Notes: generated by a model from the letters alone, not told the origin. A stretch of 34,994 bases of DNA from JABCPE02 sp963518845 (GCA_963518845.1 CAUQKV010000017.1:1-34994), one strand, 5' to 3'; counted from the stretch's first letter, positions 14,618-23,254 are shown. Program-made: numbers and translations.

Positions 14618-17437
14618 ATGTTTTACAATCATCAAGAGATAGAAAAGAAATGGCAGAAGTTCTGGGAAGAAAACCAAACTTTCAAAAGCCAGCAGCCGTC
14701 AGAAAGCAGCAAATCGAAATATTATGTTTTAGATATGTTCCCTTATCCATCGGGGGCGGGGCTTCATGTGGGGCATCCGCTGGGGTATATTGCGAGTGAT
14801 ATTTATGCCAGATTCAAAAGACACCAAGGGTATAATGTCCTTCATCCTGTGGGGTATGACAGCTTTGGGCTTCCTGCTGAACAATATGCGATTCAGACGG
14901 GGCAGCACCCTGCGGTGACCACTGAGGAAAACATCAATAGATACGAACAACAGCTTAAAAAAATCGGATTTTCCTTTGACTGGAGTAGGGAGGTTAGAAC
15001 CTCTGACCCATCCTATTACAGATGGACGCAGTGGATATTCATAGAGTTGTTTCACTCTTGGTATAATAAGGCTACGGACAGAGCGGAGAATATTTCTACC
15101 CTTGTGGCTCATTTTGAAAAGTTTGGGACGGAAAACCTTGATGCTGCGCAGTCTGAGGAACTAAATTTCACTGCGGAGGAATGGCTAAACGCTTCTGAGG
15201 CTGACAAACAAGATATTTTATTGAATTACAGAATGGCTTATCGAGCAGAGACTACGGTAAACTGGTGTCCTGCACTCGGAACGGTTCTTGCCAATGATGA
15301 GGTAAAAGATGGTAAGTCTGAGCGTGGCGGATACCCTGTTTATCAAAAGAAAATGATGCAGTGGTCTATGCGTATTACAGCTTATTCAGACAGACTTTTG
15401 AGAGGATTGGACGGGCTGGACTGGTCAGAAGCGGTGAAAGAAAGCCAAAGAAACTGGATCGGAAAATCTGAGGGCGCTTTGGTGAAATTCGGTATTAAAG
15501 GTTCTGATGATTTCATTGAGGTTTTCACTACTCGCCCTGATACTATTTTTGGAGTGTCTTTCGTTACGCTTGCTCCAGAACACGAATTGGTTTCAAAAAT
15601 CACTACGCCAGAGCAGAAAGAAGCCGTGGAAGCCTATATAGAAGCTACTTCCAAACGCTCCGAAAGAGACAGAATGGCGGATGTGAAGACTATTTCAGGA
15701 GTGTTCACTGGGGCTTATGCAGAACACCCTATTACTAAAGAACCAGTCCCTATTTGGCTGGGTGATTATGTTCTTGCGGGATACGGAACAGGCGCTGTGA
15801 TGGCGGTTCCTGCGGGGGATGAGAGAGACTTTGCCTTTGCGAAACATTTTGATATTGAGATAAAAAACATATTTGACCAAGATATCTCCGAGAAGGCTTT
15901 TACCGAGAAAGAAGGTATGGTTTACCAAAATTCGGAGTTTCTAAATGGTTGCGGTAGTTATCATGAAGCTGTAAAATCCGTGGTGGAATACTTGGAAAAT
16001 CATAAAGTAGGAAAATCTAAAATAAACTACCGTCAGAGGGATGCTATTTTTTCACGCCAAAGATATTGGGGAGAGCCTGTTCCTATTTATTATGAAAACG
16101 AAATGCCGTACACTCTGCCTGTTTCTGCGCTTCCGCTTGAGCTGCCAGAAGTAGAAAAATACCTGCCGACCGAAGATGGAGACCCGCCGCTAGGGAATGC
16201 TAAAAATTTCGCTTGGGATAAGGTTAATCAAAAGGTGGTGTCTACGGAACTTGTTGATAATCAAAATGTTTTTCCGCTTGAATTGTCCACTATGCCAGGC
16301 TGGGCGGGGAGCTCTTGGTATTTCTTAAGATACATGAACCCAAATAATGAAGCCGAGTTTTGTGATAAAAATACATCGGACTACTGGGGGCAGGTAGATT
16401 TGTATATCGGTGGAAGTGAGCATGCTACGGGGCATCTTCTTTATTCTCGTTTTTGGACTATGTTCTTGAAAGACAGAGGATTTATCAGCCACGAAGAGCC
16501 TTTCCAAAAGATGATAAACCAAGGGATGATTTTGGGGATTTCGGCATTTGTGTATCGTGTGGATGGAACGAATAAGTATGTTTCAAAAGCACTAGCAAAA
16601 GATTACGAAACTCAAAAAATCCACATCGATATATCATTATTAAAAGGAACTTCGGACGAGCTGGATTTGGATAAGTTTAAGGCTTGGCGACCAGAGTTTA
16701 AGGATGCTGAATTTATCTTGGAAGACGGAAAATACATCACAGAAAGAGAGGTGGAAAAAATGTCTAAATCCAAATATAATGTGGTAAATCCTGATGATAT
16801 TTGTGAGGAGTATGGAGCGGACTGTCTTAGGCTTTATGAAATGTTCCTAGGGCCACTGGAGCAGTCTAAACCATGGAATACACAGGGCTTGAGCGGAGTT
16901 TATGGTTTCCTTAAGAAGTTCTACAATCTTTATTTTGATGGGGATACTTTTTCGGTTTCAGAGGAAGAGTCTACGAAAGAGGAGCTTAAAATCCTGCATA
17001 CATTGATTAAAAAGGTGATTTACGATATTGAGAATTTTTCTTTTAATACTTCTGTGTCGCAGTTTATGATAGCCGTGAATGAATTACAGAAACTAAAATG
17101 TAATAAAAAAGCTATCCTAGAGCCGCTGGCTGTTTTGATTTCGCCTTATGCACCGCATGTTTGTGAGGAGCTTTGGAGTCTTCTTGGTAATGCAGAGAGT
17201 ATAGATTTTGCACCTTTCCCTGCTCTGAATGAGGCTTATTTGGTGGAAGATGAAATAGAATATCCAGTGAGTTTTAATGGGAAGATGAGGTTCAAACTTT
17301 CTCTTTCTGCCGAGCTTTCTAAAGAGGAAATAGAGGAAATAGTAATGAAAGATGAGAAAGTAATCCAGCAGCTGGACGGAGCTAAACCAAAGAAAATCAT
17401 AGTGGTACCGAAAAAAATCATCAATATAGTATCCTAA
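14618..17437 (+). CDS. leuS: Leucyl-tRNA synthetase
   Basis: About 939 residues. It charges tRNA-Leu with leucine. The class I signatures are intact: HVGH (residues 50-53, within PYPSGAGLHVGHPLGY) and KMSKS (714-718). The editing domain is inserted in between, with TTRPDTIFG and the GTGAVMAVP-GDERD segment that recognises misacylated aminoacyl ends. The C-terminal anticodon-binding region ends in KKIIVVPKKIINIV. Length is normal for Bacteroidota. The start MFYNHQEIEKKWQKFW is the usual one; the frame is open further upstream but only through the preceding terminator. Confidence 0.97.
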   Translation: MFYNHQEIEKKWQKFWEENQTFKSQQPSESSKSKYYVLDMFPYPSGAGLHVGHPLGYIASDIYARFKRHQGYNVLHPVGYDSFGLPAEQYAIQTGQHPAVTTEENINRYEQQLKKIGFSFDWSREVRTSDPSYYRWTQWIFIELFHSWYNKATDRAENISTLVAHFEKFGTENLDAAQSEELNFTAEEWLNASEADKQDILLNYRMAYRAETTVNWCPALGTVLANDEVKDGKSERGGYPVYQKKMMQWSMRITAYSDRLLRGLDGLDWSEAVKESQRNWIGKSEGALVKFGIKGSDDFIEVFTTRPDTIFGVSFVTLAPEHELVSKITTPEQKEAVEAYIEATSKRSERDRMADVKTISGVFTGAYAEHPITKEPVPIWLGDYVLAGYGTGAVMAVPAGDERDFAFAKHFDIEIKNIFDQDISEKAFTEKEGMVYQNSEFLNGCGSYHEAVKSVVEYLENHKVGKSKINYRQRDAIFSRQRYWGEPVPIYYENEMPYTLPVSALPLELPEVEKYLPTEDGDPPLGNAKNFAWDKVNQKVVSTELVDNQNVFPLELSTMPGWAGSSWYFLRYMNPNNEAEFCDKNTSDYWGQVDLYIGGSEHATGHLLYSRFWTMFLKDRGFISHEEPFQKMINQGMILGISAFVYRVDGTNKYVSKALAKDYETQKIHIDISLLKGTSDELDLDKFKAWRPEFKDAEFILEDGKYITEREVEKMSKSKYNVVNPDDICEEYGADCLRLYEMFLGPLEQSKPWNTQGLSGVYGFLKKFYNLYFDGDTFSVSEEESTKEELKILHTLIKKVIYDIENFSFNTSVSQFMIAVNELQKLKCNKKAILEPLAVLISPYAPHVCEELWSLLGNAESIDFAPFPALNEAYLVEDEIEYPVSFNGKMRFKLSLSAELSKEEIEEIVMKDEKVIQQLDGAKPKKIIVVPKKIINIVS

Positions 17438-17548
17438 TTTGATAAAGATTTTAAAATTTGGTAAACTTTTTGATTATTCTATAAATATAGAAGCTTATTT
17501 TAATTAAAAAACATATTTATTTCTTAAAATTTTCAATTTTTGATGAAA

Positions 17549-17556
17549 TAAATTTG
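17549..17556 (+). promoter_or_regulatory. -7 element of the exb-tonB operon
   Basis: TAAATTTG, exact match, 63 bases before exbB. The 180 bases between leuS and exbB hold no clear leuS terminator; apart from this element I see only AT-rich sequence. Confidence 0.5.
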
Positions 17557-17619
17557 TGTAGAACAAAAAAAAGTAGTTATTTTACGCAATCAAAAAATAA
17601 TTTATAATTTAGTTTAGAT

Positions 17620-18483
17620 ATGGAAATGAATGTTTCAACTCAAGAGCAACAAGTAGTTGCAAGAAAAACAGGAGGTCTTAACCCATTTTTAGTGTTACCA
17701 CTTTTATTATTAGTAGGTATTGGTATTTATCTATTTGTTTTTGGTAGTCCAGGTAACTTTAAAAATGAAGGGCTTTCTGGAATGTCTGTCGCTTTTAGCG
17801 ATATAGCAGCTAAGGACTTGGTGCCTAAGCGTATTATTGGAATGGTGTATTTAGGAGGGTTTATCGTACCTGTTCTTATTACATTTGCTGTTACAGTATT
17901 GGTATTCTCTTTAGAGCGTTTCTTCGTTTTGAATAAAGCAGAAGGAGCAGGAAATCTTGAAGGTTTCGTTTTGAAAATCAGACAATTGTTAAAAGAAAAT
18001 AGAATTTCTGAAGCACAAGAAGAATGTGACAAGCAGAGAGGTTCAGTAGGAAATGTTGTTAAGGAAGCTTTGACAACTTATAAGGCTCTTAGCAAAGATA
18101 CTACAATGAACAGAGAACAAAAAATGGCTGCTCTTAACAAATCTATCGAAGAGGCTACGACTCTAGAAATGCCTATGATGGAAAAGAATATGTCTATCCT
18201 TTCTACATTAGGAACAGTAGCGACATTGGTAGCGTTATTAGGTACCGTAATGGGGATGATTGGTGCGTTCTATGCATTAGGTTCAGGAGGAGGAACTCCA
18301 GATGCTGCGGCTCTATCTATTGGTATCTCTGAAGCCTTGATTAACACGGCATTAGGAATTGGTACATCTGCTATTGCTATCATATTTTATAACTTCTTTA
18401 CATCTAAGATAGATGGTATGACATTTAAAATCGATGAGATTGCAATGTCTATTCAGCAGTCTTTCGCTGAAAATCATAAATAA
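17620..18483 (+). CDS. exbB: MotA/TolQ/ExbB proton channel protein
   Basis: A 287-residue inner-membrane protein, the pentameric proton channel of the TonB energy-transduction complex. Hydrophobic segments lie at about 22-41, 70-98, 190-218 and 238-260; the last two, with LLGTVMGMIGAF and INTALGIGTSAIAIIF, are the conserved channel-lining helices. It is longer than E. coli ExbB because of an extra N-terminal helix, as usual in Bacteroidota. It is first in the order exbB-exbD-exbD-tonB, with a 70-base gap to the next gene and no terminator. Confidence 0.94.
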   Translation: MEMNVSTQEQQVVARKTGGLNPFLVLPLLLLVGIGIYLFVFGSPGNFKNEGLSGMSVAFSDIAAKDLVPKRIIGMVYLGGFIVPVLITFAVTVLVFSLERFFVLNKAEGAGNLEGFVLKIRQLLKENRISEAQEECDKQRGSVGNVVKEALTTYKALSKDTTMNREQKMAALNKSIEEATTLEMPMMEKNMSILSTLGTVATLVALLGTVMGMIGAFYALGSGGGTPDAAALSIGISEALINTALGIGTSAIAIIFYNFFTSKIDGMTFKIDEIAMSIQQSFAENHK

Positions 18484-18553
18484 GATTTAGTGAAAATTCA
18501 TCTTGATTTTCATCTAAATTTAGTAAGAAGTTTAATTAAAATATAAATAGATA

Positions 18554-19144
18554 ATGGCAAGAATCAAACCAAAAAGACACGGAGTAGTTACTGATATGAC
18601 TGCCATGTGTGATGTTGCATTCCTGCTTCTTACCTTCTTTATCTTGACAACGGAGTTTAAACAACCCGATGTCGAAGACATTGTAACCCCTTCTTCTATA
18701 TCAAAATCTAAACTTACAGAAGGAGATAATACAATGACTATTAGTGTAACAAAAGACGGAAGATATTATTTTTCACCGACTAATAATCCATCTCAAAGAG
18801 TAGAATTGTTAGAAACAATGGGTGAAAAATATAATATAACATTCACAGAGCAAGAAAAGACTGCATTCCAAAACACTCAGTTTGTAGGGGTTCCAGTTGC
18901 ACAGTTGAAGGCTTTTCTTCAATTACCAGAGGATCAGAGAAAAAAATACAAAGGTTCTATACCAATGGATAGTGCAAATACACAACTAGTAGAGTGGGTA
19001 CAGAATAATGCAAAGATTAACAGAGAAGCTAAACTTGCTGTAAAAGGTGATGGAAGCGCATCTTATGATAAGTTTAAAGTTCTTTTTGAAGGACTGAGAG
19101 ATATAGAGTTTTATAAATTTGTGTTGGTGACAACAGAAGAATAA
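18554..19144 (+). CDS. exbD: ExbD/TolR biopolymer transport protein (first copy)
   Basis: A 196-residue protein with a single transmembrane helix near the N-terminus. Asp20 in MTAMCDVAFLLLTFF is the protonatable residue expected in ExbD. The periplasmic part is longer than in E. coli ExbD (about 140). It couples proton flow to TonB with ExbB. A second, different ExbD follows after 16 bases; two ExbD genes in tandem are the rule in this phylum. Confidence 0.92.
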   Translation: MARIKPKRHGVVTDMTAMCDVAFLLLTFFILTTEFKQPDVEDIVTPSSISKSKLTEGDNTMTISVTKDGRYYFSPTNNPSQRVELLETMGEKYNITFTEQEKTAFQNTQFVGVPVAQLKAFLQLPEDQRKKYKGSIPMDSANTQLVEWVQNNAKINREAKLAVKGDGSASYDKFKVLFEGLRDIEFYKFVLVTTEE

Positions 19145-19160
19145 ACATAAAAGAATAAAA

Positions 19161-19697
19161 ATGGCAGAAGTACAAGTACAAGACAAAGGTGGTAAAGGAG
19201 GAAAAGTACGCTCCAAAAAGCAGTCTACAAGAGTAGATATGACACCGATGGTGGATTTGGGATTCCTATTGATTACATTCTTTATGTTTACCACTACTTT
19301 CACCAAACCAAACATTATGGATTTGGGGCTTCCTGCAAAGCCAAAACCAGGACAAGAGGTGCCGACTCCAGAGATTGATTTGACAAATTCTATTACATTT
19401 GTTATTGCAAAGGATAATAAGTTGTTTTATCATCAGAAAGATGCAGCAGGTCTTAATGTGGAAACATTAGTAGAGACTACCTATGACCGTGAAGGAGTAG
19501 AAAAGGTAATAGCTCAAGCAAAAAGTAGAGCGAAGAAACCAGATTTCTTTACAGTGATTATCAAACCGATGGAAGATGCAAGTTTTAGAAATTTTGTTGA
19601 TATCCTTGATGAGATGGAAATTACTGGTAGTAAGAGATTTGCTATAGGAGAGATTAAGCCTTTTGAAAAGGCTGTCTATGAACAAAAAGTGAAATAA
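19161..19697 (+). CDS. exbD: ExbD/TolR biopolymer transport protein (second copy)
   Basis: A 178-residue ExbD with a basic N-terminus (KGGKGGKVRSKKQSTR), then VDMTPMVDLGFLLITFF, where Asp32 is the conserved membrane carboxylate. It differs much from the first ExbD and has no long insertion of the QFVGVPVAQ kind. Both copies are probably needed in the complex with ExbB and TonB. It starts 16 bases after the first exbD and 15 bases before tonB. Confidence 0.92.
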   Translation: MAEVQVQDKGGKGGKVRSKKQSTRVDMTPMVDLGFLLITFFMFTTTFTKPNIMDLGLPAKPKPGQEVPTPEIDLTNSITFVIAKDNKLFYHQKDAAGLNVETLVETTYDREGVEKVIAQAKSRAKKPDFFTVIIKPMEDASFRNFVDILDEMEITGSKRFAIGEIKPFEKAVYEQKVK

Positions 19698-19712
19698 TTA
19701 AAAACCAACAGT

Positions 19713-20615
19713 ATGGCAGACAAAGAATTAGAATACACAGATTTTGAGGAACTTGTATTTGAAGATAGAAATAAAGAATATGGTGCCTATGACCTGAGAA
19801 AAAGTTATAAATGGTTTTTAACTAAAGCTTTCTTTTTGGGGACAGTAATTTTTGTTGCGGCTATTATTTTACCACTTGTTTATGTTGCAGCTACAGAAGG
19901 GGAAAAAGTAAAAGAAACTCAGGTGGATATTGATCTGCTCCAGCACACTGAGGCTCCAGAAGAAAAAATAGAAGAGGATAAACCAAAAGAAGATGAGGAA
20001 ATCCATGAATCAAAACCAGATGAACAAAGTATTCAGGATTTGGCTCAAAAGGTGGATGATATTCCTCAGCAACAGACAATTCAGGATTTAGTTCCAGAGC
20101 CTAAAGCAGAACCTAAAAATGAAACCCCTCCTCCTACAAATGATGAGAAGAAGGATGTGGCTACAGGAGTCAAGAATATAGAAGGAACTAAAGACAAAGG
20201 CTATCAAGGAGACCAAAGAAGAGATGGAGTGGAAGGAGGACAAGGGAATCAGTCTAGGAGAGATGATAGTAAAGTGGTAGAAGAAAAGACAGACAGTGAT
20301 AATGTTATTCATAAAACAGTAGAAGAAGAGGCAGAATTTCCGGCTGGAGGTGTTGATGGATTTAGGAATAAGATTCAACAAAATTTTGACCAAGAAGCTG
20401 TAGAAGGAGAAGGAGTTTTAACAACTACCGTGTCTTTTGTAGTAGAAAAAGATGGTTCCATCACACAAATTAAAGCAGCAGGTTCTAATGCAGACTTTAA
20501 TAGAGAAGCAGAAAGAGTAATCAGATCTATTAAAATAAAATGGAAACCTGGTAAAATAGGAGGTAAAAATGTTCGTTCAAGGTTTAATGTGCCTCTAAAA
20601 ATGAAATTTGAATAA
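19713..20615 (+). CDS. tonB: Energy transducer TonB
   Basis: A 300-residue TonB: cytosolic N-terminus, one transmembrane helix (about residues 36-60), a Glu/Lys/Pro/Gln-rich periplasmic linker to about 200, and a C-terminal domain of about 90 residues (GVLTTTVSFVVEKDGSITQIKAAGSN, REAERVIRSIK-W, VPLKMKFE). It would link ExbBD to outer-membrane receptors. Residues from about 187 on have a close paralogue fused into the next lipoprotein gene at 20866-21357. Last gene of the exbB operon, followed by a terminator. Confidence 0.94.
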   Translation: MADKELEYTDFEELVFEDRNKEYGAYDLRKSYKWFLTKAFFLGTVIFVAAIILPLVYVAATEGEKVKETQVDIDLLQHTEAPEEKIEEDKPKEDEEIHESKPDEQSIQDLAQKVDDIPQQQTIQDLVPEPKAEPKNETPPPTNDEKKDVATGVKNIEGTKDKGYQGDQRRDGVEGGQGNQSRRDDSKVVEEKTDSDNVIHKTVEEEAEFPAGGVDGFRNKIQQNFDQEAVEGEGVLTTTVSFVVEKDGSITQIKAAGSNADFNREAERVIRSIKIKWKPGKIGGKNVRSRFNVPLKMKFE

Positions 20616-20628
20616 TTTTCATTACCAT

Positions 20629-20661
20629 AAAAAAAGAGAAGTGTTTTGCTTCTCTTTTTTT
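20629..20661 (+). terminator. Rho-independent terminator (copy 1 of a duplicated junction)
   Basis: AAAAAAAGAGAAG (20629-20641) pairs with CTTCTCTTTTTTT (20649-20661), loop TGTTTTG. The same hairpin recurs at 21373-21405. Confidence 0.88.
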
Positions 20662-20663
20662 AT

Positions 20664-20671
20664 TATATTTG
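20664..20671 (+). promoter_or_regulatory. -7 element after the tonB terminator (copy 1)
   Basis: TATATTTG, exact match, immediately after the terminator T-run. A copy lies at 21408, 744 bases downstream. Confidence 0.6.
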
Positions 20672-20687
20672 TCACCATGTTTTAAAT

Positions 20688-20876
20688 TTGTTATCATTCA
20701 TTGTAGGGATTTTGTACATCATTGTTGGTGTTTTTGTGATTATTACAAAATCATTTGGTGTGAAATTAGAGCCGATGCCTGCAAATGTGCTGGGTTTTTT
20801 ACTCTGTATTTATGGTGTATTTAGGTTAGTTAGAGCGTTTATTCGTTTAAGAAAAGAAAGAAGAGATGAAGAATAG
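20688..20876 (+). CDS. Small two-helix membrane protein, copy 1, lost its ATG start
   Basis: Its sequence is the same as the intact copy at 21421-21621 except at the start. Relative to that copy one T is missing after the sixth base, so ATG 20677 reads ATG-TTT-TAA. The rest of the frame is intact: from the TTG at 20688 it gives 62 residues with two hydrophobic stretches and a basic tail (RLRKERRDEE). Only three base differences separate the copies over the 189-base overlap, all synonymous. It overlaps the following lipoprotein gene by 11 bases, as in copy 2. Whether TTG is used or the gene is silent is not clear. Family not recognised. Confidence 0.55.
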   Translation: MLSFIVGILYIIVGVFVIITKSFGVKLEPMPANVLGFLLCIYGVFRLVRAFIRLRKERRDEE

Positions 20877-21357
20877 TTTAGTTTTGTATATTTTATCAGC
20901 ATTTTTGGTTTTTTCATGTAAAAGCGAGGAACAAAAAAAAGAAGAAGCCACTCCGCTTCATACCAGAGGCGAAAACACTCCACAGTATGATGATACTTTC
21001 GCTAATATAGAAGGAGCGAAGATCGTAGATAAACCATTAGACACGGAGGAGATTCATACTTCAGTAGATGTAGAAGCTGACTATGGTAATGGAGGATTGA
21101 ACGGGTTTAGAGCAAAAGTTATGGAGAACTTTGATAATGAAGCTGTAGAGGGAGAAGGTGTTCTTACTACGACTGTTAAGTTCGTTGTAGAAACCAATGG
21201 TACTGTTTCCCAAGTAAAAGCTACGGGTTCTAATGCTGACTTTAACAGGGAAGCTGAGAGAGTGGTAAGATCCATAAAAGGATGGAAACCAGCTAAAAAA
21301 GGAGGAGTTAATGTAAGATCTTATTATAGTCTTCCATTGAAAATGAAGTTTGAATAA
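20866..21357 (+). CDS. Chimeric lipoprotein: PstS-like front fused to a TonB C-terminal domain
   Basis: A 163-residue predicted lipoprotein. Residues 1-50 (signal, lipobox LVFSC with Cys18, then HTRGENTPQYDDTFANIEG) match the start of the PstS-like lipoprotein at 21611. Residues about 52-163 match TonB residues 187-300 (EGVLTTTV.FVVE, ATGSNADFNREAERV.RSIK, PLKMKFE). The order tonB, small protein, chimera, small protein, full lipoprotein fits one tandem duplication of about 745 bp with its junction near base 21016. The product would be a lipid-anchored TonB C-terminal domain without the transmembrane helix that meets ExbB. It may act as a competitor or adapter, or be non-functional. Confidence 0.8.
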   Translation: MKNSLVLYILSAFLVFSCKSEEQKKEEATPLHTRGENTPQYDDTFANIEGAKIVDKPLDTEEIHTSVDVEADYGNGGLNGFRAKVMENFDNEAVEGEGVLTTTVKFVVETNGTVSQVKATGSNADFNREAERVVRSIKGWKPAKKGGVNVRSYYSLPLKMKFE

Positions 21358-21372
21358 TTTTAACTTAATAAT

Positions 21373-21405
21373 AAAAAAAGAGAAGTATTTTGCTTCTCTT
21401 TTTTT
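21373..21405 (+). terminator. Rho-independent terminator (copy 2)
   Basis: AAAAAAAGAGAAG (21373-21385) pairs with CTTCTCTTTTTTT (21393-21405), loop TATTTTG; a duplicate of the hairpin at 20629. Confidence 0.88.
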
Positions 21406-21407
21406 AT

Positions 21408-21415
21408 TATATTTG
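21408..21415 (+). promoter_or_regulatory. -7 element (copy 2)
   Basis: TATATTTG, exact match, six bases before the small-protein ATG at 21421, so the start of transcription must be at or just before the coding start. Confidence 0.55.
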
Positions 21416-21420
21416 TCACT

Positions 21421-21621
21421 ATGTTTTATAATTTGTTATCATTCATTGTAGGGATTTTGTACATCATTGTTGGTGTTTTTGTGATTATTACAAAATCATT
21501 TGGTGTGAAATTAGAGCCGATGCCTGCAAATGTGCTGGGTTTTTTACTCTGTATTTATGGTGTATTTAGGTTAGTTAGAGCATTTATTCGTTTAAGAAAA
21601 GAAAGAAGAGATGAGGAATAA
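21421..21621 (+). CDS. Small two-helix membrane protein, copy 2 (intact)
   Basis: A 66-residue protein with two hydrophobic segments (about 4-25 and 37-55) separated by a KLEPMP turn, and a charged tail (RLRKERRDEE). It overlaps the start of the PstS-like lipoprotein gene by 11 bases (ATGAGGAATAA), a sign of translational coupling. I do not recognise the family. An almost identical copy at 20688 has lost its ATG. The association with the lipoprotein suggests a membrane partner, an inference from coupling only. Confidence 0.75.
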   Translation: MFYNLLSFIVGILYIIVGVFVIITKSFGVKLEPMPANVLGFLLCIYGVFRLVRAFIRLRKERRDEE

Positions 21622-22492
21622 TTTAGTTTTATATATTTTATTGGCATTTTTGGTTTTTTCATGTAAAGGAAAAGAGCAAGAAAAAACGGCTAATGTTCAT
21701 ACCAGTGGCGAAATCACCCTTCAATATGATGATTCTTTTACTAATATAGCAGAAGCATTGTCTCATCGGTATATGAATGCTTACCCTAACACAAAAATAA
21801 ACTTAAAAGTCAGCAAAGAAGACCAAGCATTGGAAGATTTGCTCAATCATAAGGTGGATGTTATCATCATGTCTCGTGAGCTTACAGAGCAGGAACGAAA
21901 ATACTGGGATGTGAAGACAAAGCTTCCATGGCAGCCCTCTTATTTTGCGGCGGACGCAGTGTGTTTTGTGGTGAATAAAAACTCAGAAAAACAGCATGTT
22001 TCTTTGGGAGAAATAAAGGAAATGCTGAAATCTGGAGATAAAAAATTAATTTTTGATGGTGCGAATACAAGTAATCTGAATGCCGTGCTTCAAAAATTAA
22101 ATTTAGATATCAAAGATGTGAAATATTCTCGCTTAGAAGGGAATGAGAACATTATAGAAAGTTTGGAAAAATTTTCTAATCATATCGGTGTAATCAGCTA
22201 TAACACGATTAGCCGCCCATATGGAGAGAGAGCCACTAAATTGAGAGAAAATATTAAAATTCTTCCAATAAAAGTAGGAGATTCTCTACTTTTACCGAAT
22301 AAAGAAAACCTAAAAACTCAGAAATATCCATTGACCAAACTTCTGTATTTCTTGACAGATGAAGGGACATTTGGGCTGGCGAATGGACTGATAAGATATT
22401 CATGCACACATATTGGACAAAAAATAGTTGATAAAGAGGGACTTCAGCCGTATAATCTTTATCCAAGAACCATAAATATAATTAACAAATAG
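21611..22492 (+). CDS. PstS-like substrate-binding lipoprotein
   Basis: A 293-residue predicted lipoprotein (lipobox LVFSC, Cys18). Residues about 35-285 fit the periplasmic-binding-protein-like fold of PstS/phosphate-binding proteins: DDSFTNIAEALSHRYMNAYP, VDVIIMSRELTEQE, AADAVCFVVN, FDGANTSN, GVISYNTISR, TDEGTFGLANGLIRY. No PstABC genes are near. In flavobacteria such genes sit beside tonB operons without a transporter, so a role other than ABC uptake is likely. It is coupled to the small membrane protein and followed after five bases by bshB1. Confidence 0.86.
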   Translation: MRNNLVLYILLAFLVFSCKGKEQEKTANVHTSGEITLQYDDSFTNIAEALSHRYMNAYPNTKINLKVSKEDQALEDLLNHKVDVIIMSRELTEQERKYWDVKTKLPWQPSYFAADAVCFVVNKNSEKQHVSLGEIKEMLKSGDKKLIFDGANTSNLNAVLQKLNLDIKDVKYSRLEGNENIIESLEKFSNHIGVISYNTISRPYGERATKLRENIKILPIKVGDSLLLPNKENLKTQKYPLTKLLYFLTDEGTFGLANGLIRYSCTHIGQKIVDKEGLQPYNLYPRTINIINK

Positions 22493-22497
22493 AACAA

Positions 22498-23217
22498 ATG
22501 AAATTAGATATTTTAGCAATAGGCGCTCATCCTGATGATGTGGAATTTGGATGCGGCGGAACCCTTTTGAAATTAGCTTCCGAAGGGAAAAGTGTAGGAA
22601 TTATAGATCTTACACAGGGAGAAATGGGAACTCGCGGAACCATAGAAACAAGGTACGAGGAGGCTGCCAATGCAGCGAAGTTATTAGGTCTGAAAGCAAG
22701 AGAAAACTTAAAAATGAAAGACGGTTTTTTGGTTAATTCCGAAGAATATCAGTTGCGAATAGTGCAAATGATTAGAAAATACCGACCAGAGATTGTTTTT
22801 TGTAATGCTTGGGAAGACCGTCATCCAGACCATGCCAAAGGTTCTAAACTCGTTTCTGATGCGTGTTTTCTCGCTGGACTTAGAAGATTAGAAACAGAAT
22901 ATAACGGCGAAAAACAGGAAGCGTGGAGACCAAAGCATGTTTTTCATTATATCCAATGGAAACACATTACGCCTGATTTTGTGGTGGATATTTCTGATTT
23001 TATGGAGAAGAAAATGGAAGTTTGTAAAGCCTACAAAACACAGTTGTTTGATGCAAATTCCAAAGACCCAATAACGCACACTGCAACTAAGGATTTCATG
23101 GAAAGTATCACATATAGGGCTCAGGACTTAGGAAGGTTGAGTGGAGTGGACTATGCAGAGGGCTTTGTGAGTGAACGATTGCTGGCGTTTAAAAATTTTG
23201 ATGGAATTATTTGGTAG
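22498..23217 (+). CDS. bshB1: Bacillithiol biosynthesis deacetylase BshB1
   Basis: A 239-residue LmbE-type zinc deacetylase that converts GlcNAc-malate to GlcN-malate in bacillithiol synthesis. The zinc motif AHPDDVE (His11, Asp14) and the second motif HPDH (109-112) are intact, and GEMGTRGT and TKDFMESITYRAQDLGRLSGV are typical of BshB1. It starts five bases after the PstS-like gene, so the two are likely co-transcribed. Bacillithiol is the low-molecular-weight thiol of several Bacteroidota. BshA and BshC are not in the window. Confidence 0.93.
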   Translation: MKLDILAIGAHPDDVEFGCGGTLLKLASEGKSVGIIDLTQGEMGTRGTIETRYEEAANAAKLLGLKARENLKMKDGFLVNSEEYQLRIVQMIRKYRPEIVFCNAWEDRHPDHAKGSKLVSDACFLAGLRRLETEYNGEKQEAWRPKHVFHYIQWKHITPDFVVDISDFMEKKMEVCKAYKTQLFDANSKDPITHTATKDFMESITYRAQDLGRLSGVDYAEGFVSERLLAFKNFDGIIW

Positions 23218-23232
23218 TAAAGAAAAAATTAC

Positions 23233-23240
23233 TATCTTTG
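23233..23240 (+). promoter_or_regulatory. -7 element of tRNA-His
   Basis: TATCTTTG, exact match, 15 bases before the tRNA 5' end. Confidence 0.65.
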
Positions 23241-23254
23241 CAGCGCTTTATAAT

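Noticed and set aside
20646..20687. 14-codon upstream extension of small-protein copy 1
   Set aside because: It begins in the loop of the tonB terminator, upstream of the -7 element.
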